Source: DAOTUB01 sp034437455 (GTDB taxonomy: Bacteria > Chloroflexota > Anaerolineae > B4-G1). From it: a DNA stretch of 11,765 nt. The notes under the pieces are model-generated. The model did not search any database and had not been told where the DNA came from. It worked only from the letters and a program-made list of their open reading frames with translations. Positions 1 through 6,397 of this stretch are shown piece after piece; within the stretch, counting starts at the first letter, position 1, and every line of letters starts with the position of its first letter. The position numbers and the translations under genes are program-made. The stretch lies in the NCBI GenBank assembly GCA_034437455.1, contig DAOTUB010000316.1, positions 1-11,765 of the forward strand, written 5' to 3'.

Positions 1-1
1 C

Positions 2-1390
2 TATGGGGCTGGGGCCTTCCAGACGCTGGCGAACCGGGACCTGGTGCGCCCGACGGAGCGGTTATTCATCGTCGGCGGGGGAAACGTGGGCCTGATCGCG
101 GGCTATCACGCCCTCCAGGCCGGCATCCAGGTCGTCGGTCTGTGCGAGGCGCTGCCCGAATGCTCCGGCTACAAGGTCCACAAGGACAAACTGGCCCGCC
201 TGGGGGTTCCCATCTACCTCTCTCACACCGTCCTCAGCGCGAACGGAGAGCGAGAGGTCGAGTCGGTGACCGTCGCCCGGATAGACGAGAATTGGCGACC
301 CATCGCCAGCACTGAAAAGACCTTCGCCTGTGACACCGTGCTCGTCGCCGTGGGGCTGGACCCGGTGGACGAGTTCGTCCACAAGGCGCGCGAGTTCGGA
401 CTGCCGGTCTATGCGGCAGGGGACGCGGAAGAGATCGCCGAAGCATCGGCGGCGATGTTCACCGGCCGCATCCGAGGACTGGAGATCGCCAACGCACTGG
501 GCCGAGACGTGGGAACGGTGCCGCAGGAATGGCGTCGCACCGCCGAGATCCTCAAATCGCGACCGGGCGCCGTCGTCACCGAGGACATCCCCGAGATGGA
601 AGAGGGCGTCATACCGGTGCTCCACTGCGCCCAGGAGATCCCCTGCAACCCCTGTACCTCCGCCTGTCCGCAAGGGTGCATCCTCATCGAGGAGGACGAC
701 ATCCGAGGTTTGCCGGAATACGTCGGCGATGGCTGTACCGGCTGCGCTCAATGCGTCGCCATCTGTCCGGGCCTGGCGATCACACTGGTGGATTATCGCA
801 AGGACACCGATTACCCGACGGTGACCATACCTTATGAATTCCCGTCCGAAACCATCCACGAGGGAGACGTCGTGACGGTGATGGATACGGAAGGCGCAAT
901 CCTGGGCAACGCAGAAGTGACAAACGTGCGTATGCCCAAGTTCACCGACCGGGCGCTCCTGGTGCGGGTGAAAGCGCCCCGCGAGATCGCCAAGCAGATC
1001 GCCGGCATCCGTGTGCAGAGACCCGAGGTAACTTTGCCGCTGGAGCAGTACGTGGAGCGAATAGCCGATGACGAGATCATCTGCCGCTGCGAGCGAGTGA
1101 CGGCGGGAGAGATCCGCGCGCTCATCCGCGCCGGCATCCGGGATATGAACCACATCAAAGGCGTGACGCGGGCCGGGATGGGAGCCTGCGGGGCCAAGAC
1201 CTGCACCAATCTGATCAAGCGCCTCTTCCGCGAGGAGGGAATTCCGCCGGAACAGATAACCGAAAATACTCAGCGCCCACTGTTTATCGAGGTGCCGCTG
1301 GGCGTCTTTGCCGGCGTCGTCGCCGGAGAAGGACCGTCCGAAGAAGCGCCAGTGGTGCACGCGACAGACCTGGATGAGGGAGGATTATAA
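2..1390 (+). CDS. Iron-sulfur flavoprotein oxidoreductase subunit with BFD-like [2Fe-2S] domain (5' partial)
   Basis: The reading frame is open from base 2, so the gene starts before the window; the GTG at 44 lies inside conserved sequence and is not the real start. Numbering from that GTG, residues 8-20 hold a dinucleotide-binding loop (IVGGGNVGLIAG). Residues 195-241 carry a two-cluster ferredoxin-like segment: Cys201, 204, 208, 212 and then Cys231, 234, 237, 241 in CxxCxxCxxxCP spacing. Residues 347-387 are a BFD-like [2Fe-2S] module with Cys347/349 (CRC) and Cys382/387. This order matches the large, electron-handling subunit of sarcosine oxidase, HcnB and archaeal-type proline dehydrogenase complexes. 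Its partner is the next gene, whose ATG overlaps this stop by one base (TAATG), so translation is probably coupled. The FAD-binding half should lie upstream of the window. The exact substrate cannot be read from the sequence. Confidence 0.88.
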   Translation, partial: YGAGAFQTLANRDLVRPTERLFIVGGGNVGLIAGYHALQAGIQVVGLCEALPECSGYKVHKDKLARLGVPIYLSHTVLSANGEREVESVTVARIDENWRPIASTEKTFACDTVLVAVGLDPVDEFVHKAREFGLPVYAAGDAEEIAEASAAMFTGRIRGLEIANALGRDVGTVPQEWRRTAEILKSRPGAVVTEDIPEMEEGVIPVLHCAQEIPCNPCTSACPQGCILIEEDDIRGLPEYVGDGCTGCAQCVAICPGLAITLVDYRKDTDYPTVTIPYEFPSETIHEGDVVTVMDTEGAILGNAEVTNVRMPKFTDRALLVRVKAPREIAKQIAGIRVQRPEVTLPLEQYVERIADDEIICRCERVTAGEIRALIRAGIRDMNHIKGVTRAGMGACGAKTCTNLIKRLFREEGIPPEQITENTQRPLFIEVPLGVFAGVVAGEGPSEEAPVVHATDLDEGGL

Positions 1391-2547
1391 TGACTACGAA
1401 AGTATACGACGCCATCATCGTCGGCGCGGGGAGCGTTGGATTGCCGACAGCTTTCTTCCTGGCGCGGGCCGGGCTTCACCCCCTGGTCATCGATCAATTC
1501 GCTAGCCCCGGTCAGGGATCGAACAAGGCCGCCATCGGCGGCATCCGCGCCACCCACTCCGATCCCACCAAAATTCGCCTGTGTGTCGAGTCCATCGAGA
1601 TCTTTTCCACCTGGCAGGAGACCTACGGGGATAACATCGAGTGGTATCGAGGCGGCTACTCTTTCGTCGCCTACCGGGAGAGGGAAGAGAATATCCTCAA
1701 GGACCTGTTGAAAATTCAACAGGCCCACGGGCTGGACATCCGCTGGCTGGATCGGGACGATCTCCTGGAGGTGATCCCCGCCTTGAACCAGGAGGGACTC
1801 ATCGGCGGGACCTATTCGCCAGGGGATGGCTCGGCTTCCCCCATGCTCAGCGCCCACGCCTTTTACATCCGGGCACGGGAGCAAGGAGCAGAGTTCCGCT
1901 TCCGCGAACGGGTCACCGGCATCATTCGCCGCCGGGGAAAGGTGGTGGGAGTGCGCACCGATCAAGGCGGATATGCCACAGAGACCGTGATCAACACAGC
2001 CGGCCCCTGGGCGCGGACGGTGGCCCAGATGGCCGGGTTGGACGTAGCCGTGGCGCCGGACAGCCACGAAGCCGGCATCACCGAGCCGGTGGAACGCTTT
2101 CTGGAGCCGATGGTGGTGGACATACGGCCCGCCGCCGGATCGAAAAACTATTACTTTTACCAGCACGCTCCCGGCCCTATCGTCTTTTGCATCACGCCGG
2201 AGCCTCCGATCGTGGGCACCGACCGGCGGGAGACCTCCACCTTCCTGCCGATGATCGCCCCTCGCATGGTGGGCCTGATGCCAAAGTTGATCAACATCAA
2301 GGTGCGGCGCACCTGGCGGGGGCTCTACCCGATGACGCCCGACGGCTTCCCCATCGTCGGGCGGGCGCGGGAACTGGAGGGGTACATCTACGCCGTCGGC
2401 ATGTGCGGGCAGGGCTACATGCTGGGGCCGGGAATGGGCGCGCTGTTGACCCGTCTGGTACAGGATAATCTGACGCCGGAGGACGAGAAGGGACTGGAAG
2501 CGTCAAGTCCGTATCGAGAATTCGGCGGAGAGGAAAAGCTCAAGTAA
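1390..2547 (+). CDS. FAD-dependent oxidoreductase, DAO family (catalytic subunit)
   Basis: A 385-residue flavoprotein. Residues 8-20 form the N-terminal FAD loop (IIVGAGSVGLPT, GxGxxG). The segment GGIRATHSDPTKIRL after it is typical of DAO/SoxB/HcnC-like enzymes that oxidise amines, imino acids or glycine-type substrates. The C-terminus has the second FAD-contact region (YPMTPDGFPIVG, then AVGMCGQGYMLGPG). No signal peptide or membrane helix is visible, so it is cytoplasmic. The ATG overlaps the stop of the upstream iron-sulfur flavoprotein, with GGGAGG about 7 bases before it. The pair therefore looks like a beta-alpha dehydrogenase complex that passes electrons from substrate via FAD to the Fe-S centres of the partner. 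Proline, sarcosine, hydroxyproline or another N-substituted amino acid are all possible substrates; none is decided by the sequence. Confidence 0.88.
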   Translation: MTTKVYDAIIVGAGSVGLPTAFFLARAGLHPLVIDQFASPGQGSNKAAIGGIRATHSDPTKIRLCVESIEIFSTWQETYGDNIEWYRGGYSFVAYREREENILKDLLKIQQAHGLDIRWLDRDDLLEVIPALNQEGLIGGTYSPGDGSASPMLSAHAFYIRAREQGAEFRFRERVTGIIRRRGKVVGVRTDQGGYATETVINTAGPWARTVAQMAGLDVAVAPDSHEAGITEPVERFLEPMVVDIRPAAGSKNYYFYQHAPGPIVFCITPEPPIVGTDRRETSTFLPMIAPRMVGLMPKLINIKVRRTWRGLYPMTPDGFPIVGRARELEGYIYAVGMCGQGYMLGPGMGALLTRLVQDNLTPEDEKGLEASSPYREFGGEEKLK

Positions 2548-2582
2548 CGCTCATCTGCGCCATTTGATAGAGGACGGTCTGA

Positions 2583-3401
2583 ATGAAGAAGAGGAGAGAG
2601 ATGAACGAACAACCATCCGTCGTCGCTGTCGTCACTGCCGGAGGGATCCCCCGCGAAGATGACCCGCTGGCCGAGTATGCTGAGGGAAAATCGAAGGCAT
2701 TGATTTCCATTGCCGGCAAACCGATGATCGCTCACGTGGTGGATGCCATCGCCCAATCCAGCTACATCCAGCACATCGTCGTCGTCGCGCTCGCCCCTGC
2801 TGCTGAAGTATCATTCTCGGTCCCTGTCGAGCGCGTGCCCGACAAGGGGGATATTTTTTCCAATGCAGAGGCAGGCGTCCTACACGCACAGGACCACTAC
2901 CCAGATATGGACGGCATCCTGCTCAGCAGTTGCGACGTGCCTACCATCACCCCGTCTATCGTGGATGCCTTTGTCGAGGAATGCTTCCACACCGAGCACG
3001 ACATGTACTTTAGCATCGTCGAGCGTCCCGTGATGGAATCGCGCTTCCCCGGGTCGGGTCGCAGCTACGTGCACATGCGCGACGGAGACTTTGCCGGCGG
3101 CGATCTCCTGCTAATCCGCCCCAACATGACCCTCAGCCGTTCGGAGCTATGGCAAGAAATCGCCCACGCACGCAAGAGCGCCCTACGGCAAGCTCGCCTG
3201 GTCGGACTAGGGACTTTTTTCAAACTTCTCACGCGCCGCCTCTCGATAGCCGACGCGGAAAATCGCGCCTCCAAGGTATTCAGCGTGCACGGACGGGCTG
3301 TCCCTTTTCCCCACGCCGAGGTAGCGATGGATGTGGACAAGCCCTACCAGCTAGACATTGTCCGCGCCGAACTGGAGGCTCGCGCGGCTCAAACCTCGTG
3401 A
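2583..3401 (+). CDS. NTP-transferase (MobA/sugar-nucleotide type) family protein
   Basis: A 272-residue protein with a Rossmann-like nucleotidyltransferase fold. Residues 13-21 (VVAVVTAGG) are the nucleotide-binding start. Lys36/Lys38 (GKSKALISIAGKPM) are the usual phosphate-contacting lysine region. SSCDVP around Asp118 is the metal-binding aspartate motif. The C-terminal GxDVDKPYQL motif (MDVDKPYQLDIV) is also typical of this group. It would move an NMP onto a sugar phosphate, polyol phosphate or cofactor; the acceptor is unknown. Two starts are possible: ATG 2583 (GAGG 9 bases upstream) or ATG 2601. AGGAG at 2592-2596 sits 4 bases before 2601, and conserved sequence only begins after it, so 2601 may be the true start. 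It lies 35 bases after the oxidoreductase gene and 12 bases before the PAP2 gene. The PAP2 neighbour hints at a role in lipid or polyprenyl metabolism, but that is only context. Confidence 0.8.
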   Translation: MKKRREMNEQPSVVAVVTAGGIPREDDPLAEYAEGKSKALISIAGKPMIAHVVDAIAQSSYIQHIVVVALAPAAEVSFSVPVERVPDKGDIFSNAEAGVLHAQDHYPDMDGILLSSCDVPTITPSIVDAFVEECFHTEHDMYFSIVERPVMESRFPGSGRSYVHMRDGDFAGGDLLLIRPNMTLSRSELWQEIAHARKSALRQARLVGLGTFFKLLTRRLSIADAENRASKVFSVHGRAVPFPHAEVAMDVDKPYQLDIVRAELEARAAQTS

Positions 3402-3413
3402 GGCAGGGACTCT

Positions 3414-3923
3414 TTGCAGTACCTCATCGCTCTCGACCAACAAGCATCGACGCGCCTCGCCATACCCGGTGAGGCGCGTTTCCTTCGTCTGTTAGCACTG
3501 ATCGCGGCCCACAGTGGCGACAGCCCGCTCTGGTTAGCTGGAGCAACCGCAGCGCTTTTGTGGGGAAATGAGGTATGGCGCGCCTTTGGATGGCGCGCGC
3601 TGATCGGGACGTTGACCGCCGGCGCCGTCACCACCGTCTTCAAATGGCTCTTCCGCCGCCAGCGCCCGCCAAGACACGGGTCCGGGCGCGGGTTTTACAC
3701 ACGATTCGATCGTCATGCATTCCCCTCTGGTCACGCGGGGCGCACCGCCTGCCTGGTCGTGCTGCTGGCTTCCTTTTTACCCCCTTGGAGTTCTGCATTG
3801 CTGGCATGCTGGGCGGGATTGGTCGGATTGGCCCGCGTTGCACTCCAGGTTCACTTCATCTCGGACATCCTCGGTGGGTGGGCCGTCGGCTTACTGCTCG
3901 GAACGGCCTTGCTGATCCTCTGA
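3414..3923 (+). CDS. PAP2-superfamily membrane phosphatase
   Basis: A 169-residue integral membrane protein with the three phosphatase motifs of the PAP2 superfamily. These are K77-x6-R84-P85 (KWLFRRQRP), PSGH at 104-107, and R141-x5-H147-x3-D151 (RVALQVHFISD). The serine that normally precedes the arginine of motif 3 is alanine here. The catalytic His107 and His147/Asp151 are all present. Hydrophobic segments flank the motifs (about 25-50, 112-140 and 152-169), giving a compact protein, shorter than the usual 180-250 residues. Such enzymes dephosphorylate undecaprenyl diphosphate, phosphatidic acid or phosphatidylglycerol phosphate. The start is a TTG, forced by an in-frame TGA (the stop of the upstream gene, 3399-3401), with AGGG at 3405-3408 just before it. 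It is probably the last gene of the + strand operon. Confidence 0.8.
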   Translation: MQYLIALDQQASTRLAIPGEARFLRLLALIAAHSGDSPLWLAGATAALLWGNEVWRAFGWRALIGTLTAGAVTTVFKWLFRRQRPPRHGSGRGFYTRFDRHAFPSGHAGRTACLVVLLASFLPPWSSALLACWAGLVGLARVALQVHFISDILGGWAVGLLLGTALLIL

Positions 3924-3993
3924 ACCACCTGGGGCAAATCGTGTAAACTATTTGTAAGCGTTCAGCCATATCACCAAACACCGGAGCGAGCGC

Positions 3994-4044
3994 TGGTTGA
4001 GTAGTAGAGGCACACGCTTTTTGTGCCGAAGCGTATCGAAACCA
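3994..4044 (+). repeat. REP-like palindromic module 1 inside the MITE
   Basis: It begins TGGTTGAGTAG and ends CGTATCGAAACCA, so the outer bases pair (TGGTT with AACCA). An inner stem GGCAC/GTGCC is visible at 4009-4013 and 4022-4026. Module 2 at 4074-4123 is the same design in the opposite orientation. Palindromes of the TGGTCGAGTAG...ATCGAGACCA type recur in many high-GC genomes. Confidence 0.65.
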
Positions 4045-4073
4045 GGCCAGCGAGGCCGTATGCACAACCCGCT

Positions 4074-4123
4074 TGGTCTCGATACGTCGCCGGATGGGAC
4101 ATCCGCTTGCTCCTACTCGACCA
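4074..4123 (-). repeat. REP-like palindromic module 2 inside the MITE
   Basis: Read on the - strand it starts TGGTCGAGTAGGAGC and ends CGTATCGAGACCA, matching module 1 in inverted orientation. A perfect inner stem CGGATG/CATCCG with a GGA loop lies at 4091-4105. The two modules make the element able to fold into one long cruciform or two separate hairpins. Confidence 0.65.
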
Positions 4124-4238
4124 GCGCTAGAATCACCCCGCTGAACGCTTACCAACTATTTTTCCGATTTAGCCGGGCTGTGTAGATTTGTCATGGCTCT
4201 CCAATTCCGTTTCACGCGCGATCCAGTTATCAGAGATT

Positions 4239-4291
4239 TTCCCACTATATCTTGGGGCTGACACTTGCATGGCCCCAAGATATAGTGGGAA
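4239..4291. promoter_or_regulatory. Perfect 20-bp inverted repeat, candidate paired NrdR-like operator
   Basis: The arms 4239-4258 and 4272-4291 are perfect reverse complements. Each arm contains a 16-bp box (4242-4257, CCACTATATCTTGGGG, and its complement at 4273-4288). The first box matches the NrdR-type pattern ACACTATATATAGTGT at about 12 of 16 positions. The spacer of 15 bp gives 31 bp between box centres, the spacing known for NrdR pairs. A sigma70-like promoter sits across the spacer and the right box. No T-run follows on either strand, so a terminator is unlikely. The NrdR assignment is an inference; the operator-like layout is directly visible. Confidence 0.55.
4258..4286 (+). promoter_or_regulatory. 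Putative sigma70-type promoter P1 of dnaA
   Basis: CTGACA (4258-4263) and TATAGT (4281-4286) are separated by exactly 17 bases, and each matches the consensus at five of six positions. Transcription would start near 4293, leaving a leader of about 300 bases before dnaA. The -10 lies inside the right arm of the inverted repeat and the -35 fills the gap between the arms, so a protein bound to the repeat would block it. Confidence 0.6.
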
Positions 4292-4375
4292 CGGAGCACA
4301 TCATTAACCTAGCAGATACGCTTCATAATCTACCTTAAAACCCGATTCCTTTTAAGTTTACCGGGCGAAAATCGG

Positions 4376-4403
4376 TTGTCCTTCTCCGCTCTTTTGGTAA
4401 AAT
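4376..4403 (+). promoter_or_regulatory. Putative extended -10 promoter P2 of dnaA
   Basis: TTGTCC (4376-4381), a 16-base gap, then TAAAAT (4398-4403) preceded by TGG, which provides an extended -10 (TGn). Transcription would begin near 4410, at a small hairpin CTTCC/GGAAG (4411-4425). The leader to dnaA would be about 180 bases. It lies outside the inverted repeat and could provide basal expression. Confidence 0.5.
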
Positions 4404-4591
4404 ACTGGCACTTCCGGGCGGGAAGCTCCTTACCACCGCAAGAGGGAATTCTCAACCCCAATCAGCCACTTTGGCTGTAATGCGAAAAGAGGGTCATTTT
4501 TACTTTTACGCACTGCGAGTCTGTTTTTGGGCCCCGTGTTGCTTTGCTTCTCGCCGCCAATCAAATTTTGTTCTTATCTCTAAATTGAACG
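4404..4591 (+). other. dnaA 5' leader without clear gene
   Basis: This stretch has no convincing coding frame. It holds two small stems, CTTCC/GGAAG at 4411-4425 and CAGCC/GGCTG at 4463-4477, then a T-rich tract. There is no Shine-Dalgarno-like sequence just before the dnaA ATG (the last bases are CTCTAAATTGAACG). A weak frame from ATG 4480 runs about 50 codons into dnaA but has no ribosome binding site. Confidence 0.5.
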
Positions 4592-5914
4592 ATGAACCCT
4601 TCTCACACATGGTCTGCTGCACTCGGTGAATTACAACTTCAGATACCGCAAGCCACCTTCGAGACCTGGCTGCGTGATTCCAGGCTACTGAAGTATGAAG
4701 ACGGCACCTTTGTCATCGCCGTCAAGAGTGGTTATGCCAAGGATTGGTTGGAGCACCGACTGCTTGGCACCATCAAGCGTACCCTGGCCCGACTGGCTGG
4801 TCGCACCGTTGGCGTCAAATTCATCGTGGGGAGTGAAAAACCCCAGGAACAAGAAGACGTCACCTTGCTCAATCTGCCACCTTCAGCCCCGGCTTCAGCC
4901 TCGGCTCTGAACCAGCGTTATACCTTCGACAACTTTGTGGTAGGACCGGGCAACCGACTGGCCCACGCCGCTTCTATGGCCGTGACCGAAACCCCCGCCA
5001 GCGCCTACAATCCTCTTTTCATCTACGGAGGCGTAGGGCTGGGCAAGACCCACCTTTTGCACGCCATCGGGCATGCCTGTCAGACACGCGGGCTGAGAAT
5101 CCTCTACATCTCATCCGAGACATTCACCAACGACCTCATCGAGGCTATCCGCTCTCACACCACCGACTCTTTCCGCGACAAGTACCGCACTACCAATGTC
5201 TTGCTTGTAGACGACATCCAATTTATCGCAGGCAAGGAGAGTACCCAGGAGGAGTTCTTTCACACCTTCAACGCGCTTCACAGCACAGGCAAACAGATTG
5301 TCATCTCTTCTGACCGCCCGCCAAAGGCAATGAGCACGCTGGAGAAGCGATTGTGCTCTCGATTCGAGTGGGGTTTGATCACTGACATTCAACCCCCTGA
5401 TCTGGAAACGCGCATCGCTATTCTGCGCTCCAAGTCAGCCAGTGGGACATCCGTCCCCGATGAAATTCTCTCTCTTATTGCTACTCAGGTACAAAGTAAC
5501 ATCCGCGAACTCGAAGGCGCGCTAAATCAAGTGATGGCCCTGTCCAAACTCACCGGTCAACCTCTCACACCAGAAGTCGCTGAGGTAGCGTTGAGCAGAT
5601 TGCTTCCTCAACGTCGCGAGTTGACCCCTGTACAGATCATGGAAGAAGTAGCGCTCCACTTTAACCTTGAGTGCAGCGACCTCAAAGGTCACAGCCGAAG
5701 ACGAGTAATTGCCCGTCCTCGTCAGGTCGCGATGTATCTTATTCGCGAGGAAACCGACGCATCACTGCCCCAGATCGGAGATCTGCTAGGCGGGCGGGAT
5801 CACACCACAATTCTCTACGGCTACGAGCGCATCGCCGACTTGATCGAAAAAGATATCGAGTTTCGCCGCGAGATCGTCACCTTGCGCCAGGAGCTTTACA
5901 ATGGCAATCATTGA
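4592..5914 (+). CDS. dnaA: Chromosomal replication initiator protein DnaA
   Basis: A 440-residue DnaA with all four domains. Domain I spans about 1-82. Domain II is a very short linker, about 83-108, rich in Pro/Ala/Ser. The AAA+ domain III runs from about 109 to 330, with Walker A GGVGLGKT (146-153), Walker B LLVDDIQF (204-211), the arginine-rich RLCSRFEWGL segment (253-262) and the sensor-2 NIRELEGAL (303-311). Domain IV contains the DnaA signature GGRDHTT (400-406) for DnaA-box recognition. It binds ATP, forms a filament on oriC and opens the duplex. The start is supported by homology to the usual DnaA N-terminus (WSAALGELQLQIPQATFETWL), though no Shine-Dalgarno is present. The gene stands alone: dnaN, rpmH and rnpA are not adjacent. 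DnaA boxes begin 14 bases after its stop. Confidence 0.98.
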   Translation: MNPSHTWSAALGELQLQIPQATFETWLRDSRLLKYEDGTFVIAVKSGYAKDWLEHRLLGTIKRTLARLAGRTVGVKFIVGSEKPQEQEDVTLLNLPPSAPASASALNQRYTFDNFVVGPGNRLAHAASMAVTETPASAYNPLFIYGGVGLGKTHLLHAIGHACQTRGLRILYISSETFTNDLIEAIRSHTTDSFRDKYRTTNVLLVDDIQFIAGKESTQEEFFHTFNALHSTGKQIVISSDRPPKAMSTLEKRLCSRFEWGLITDIQPPDLETRIAILRSKSASGTSVPDEILSLIATQVQSNIRELEGALNQVMALSKLTGQPLTPEVAEVALSRLLPQRRELTPVQIMEEVALHFNLECSDLKGHSRRRVIARPRQVAMYLIREETDASLPQIGDLLGGRDHTTILYGYERIADLIEKDIEFRREIVTLRQELYNGNH

Positions 5915-5927
5915 TCCGTCTCTAATT

Positions 5928-5936
5928 TTATCCACA
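5928..5936 (+). promoter_or_regulatory. DnaA box, perfect consensus
   Basis: TTATCCACA, identical to the strong consensus, 14 bases after the dnaA stop codon. It is separated by about 100 bases from the main cluster. Confidence 0.85.
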
Positions 5937-6037
5937 GTCTTTCCATAATCAAGATCCCCATTCCTGGCCTTTGCATCTTTGCTCTATCCCATATCTGGGG
6001 GCGATCTTGGCACTTCCAGCATACCAAGCCCTCTACC

Positions 6038-6087
6038 TGTGGATAACCCCCGGTTTTCTGTGGACAAGTCGAGTCCTTTGTGGATAA
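6038..6087 (-). promoter_or_regulatory. Cluster of three DnaA boxes
   Basis: TGTGGATAA at 6038-6046, TGTGGACAA at 6059-6067 and TGTGGATAA at 6079-6087, all on the same strand. The first and third are perfect reverse complements of TTATCCACA, and the second is the TTGTCCACA variant. Start-to-start spacing is 21 then 20 bases, close to two helical turns, so the three sites face the same side of the helix. Confidence 0.88.
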
Positions 6088-6135
6088 CTCGCGTCGGCAA
6101 CTCGCTTACTCTCACACAGATCCAGAAGGTGGTGG

Positions 6136-6187
6136 TGTGGATAGTATTACAGATTCTCCGTTTTTGTCCACAATCGCCTGTGGATGC
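6136..6187. promoter_or_regulatory. Second cluster of three DnaA boxes, mixed orientation
   Basis: TGTGGATAG at 6136-6144 (-), TTGTCCACA at 6164-6172 (+) and TGTGGATGC at 6179-6187 (-). These differ from the consensus by one or two bases. A further weak match, TGTGAACGC, lies at 6221-6229 and is not counted. Confidence 0.75.
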
Positions 6188-6291
6188 CTATTCTCCCCGA
6201 AACTAGCGTATGTGCTCCTCTGTGAACGCACCTCCCCCATATTTACGGAGCACCACACTTCCTCTCGAATTTCTCCCCAGTTTCTACGTCT

Positions 6292-6345
6292 CTACTACTA
6301 CTACTATAACAACAAAAACAATATGATACATAGATATGCTATCAC
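6292..6345 (+). promoter_or_regulatory. DnaA-trio-like repeat and AT-rich unwinding region
   Basis: Five CTA triplets in a row (6292-6306) correspond to 3'-GAT-5' repeats on the other strand, the form described for DnaA-trio elements that guide DnaA onto single strands. An AT-rich tract rich in A and T runs follows immediately (6304-6345), where opening would be expected. The nearest good box is about 105 bases to the left, farther than in Bacillus subtilis, so the match is of sequence and order rather than exact spacing. Confidence 0.65.
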
Positions 6346-6397
6346 TTCAGCCCAAGGTGTTTTCGCTCTTGGAAAACAAGCCACCCTTCCCCATACT

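Larger units (their letters stand above)
3946..4161. mobile_element. IS66-like MITE (about 200 bp) with 8-bp target duplication
   Basis: The element spans about 3954-4153. Its left end GTAAGCGTTCAGC (3954-3966) is repeated as a perfect inverted copy at 4140-4152, with one extra C at the right edge. It is flanked by an 8-bp direct repeat AACTATTT at 3946-3953 and 4154-4161. Ends beginning GTAAGCG and 8-bp duplications are hallmarks of the IS66 family. No transposase is encoded, so this is a non-autonomous derivative. The interior is itself a large imperfect palindrome: AGCGCTGGT at 3989-3997 mirrors ACCAGCGCT at 4120-4128. It carries two opposed REP-like modules (3994-4044 and 4074-4123). Confidence 0.82.
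5928..6345. other. oriC: Putative chromosomal origin oriC
   Basis: The non-coding stretch directly after dnaA holds seven DnaA-box matches: 5928 (+, perfect TTATCCACA), 6038 (-), 6059 (-), 6079 (-), 6136 (-), 6164 (+) and 6179 (-). They are followed by five CTA triplets (6292-6306) and an AT-rich tract to about 6345. Location next to dnaA, box density and the unwinding-type tract together are the standard signature of a bacterial origin. No box-dense region is visible upstream of dnaA. An open frame of 161 codons crosses this region but has no homology-like features. Confidence 0.88.

Noticed and set aside
62..1360. Open frame of 432 codons on the - strand
   Set aside because: It is antisense to the iron-sulfur flavoprotein, whose cysteine motifs and FAD loops are clear; the - strand product is His/Asp-rich with no recognisable domain, as expected from a GC-rich shadow frame.
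1270..2166. Open frame of 298 codons on the - strand
   Set aside because: Antisense to the DAO-family oxidoreductase and without motifs or a ribosome binding site.
4239..4291. Intrinsic terminator after the PAP2 gene
   Set aside because: No T-run follows the stem on either strand and the repeat overlaps a promoter; an operator explains it better.
4480..4630. Short upstream frame overlapping the dnaA start
   Set aside because: About 50 codons, no ribosome binding site, and a translation without protein-like character.
5951..6008. Imperfect pairing of AAGATCCCCA with TGGGGGCGATCTT as a dnaA terminator
   Set aside because: Arms are short, mismatched and about 35 bases apart, with no T-run; it lies among DnaA boxes and is probably incidental.
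6292..6306. CTA repeat as a simple microsatellite
   Set aside because: Its position between DnaA boxes and an AT-rich tract fits a DnaA-trio element, though a chance microsatellite is not excluded.
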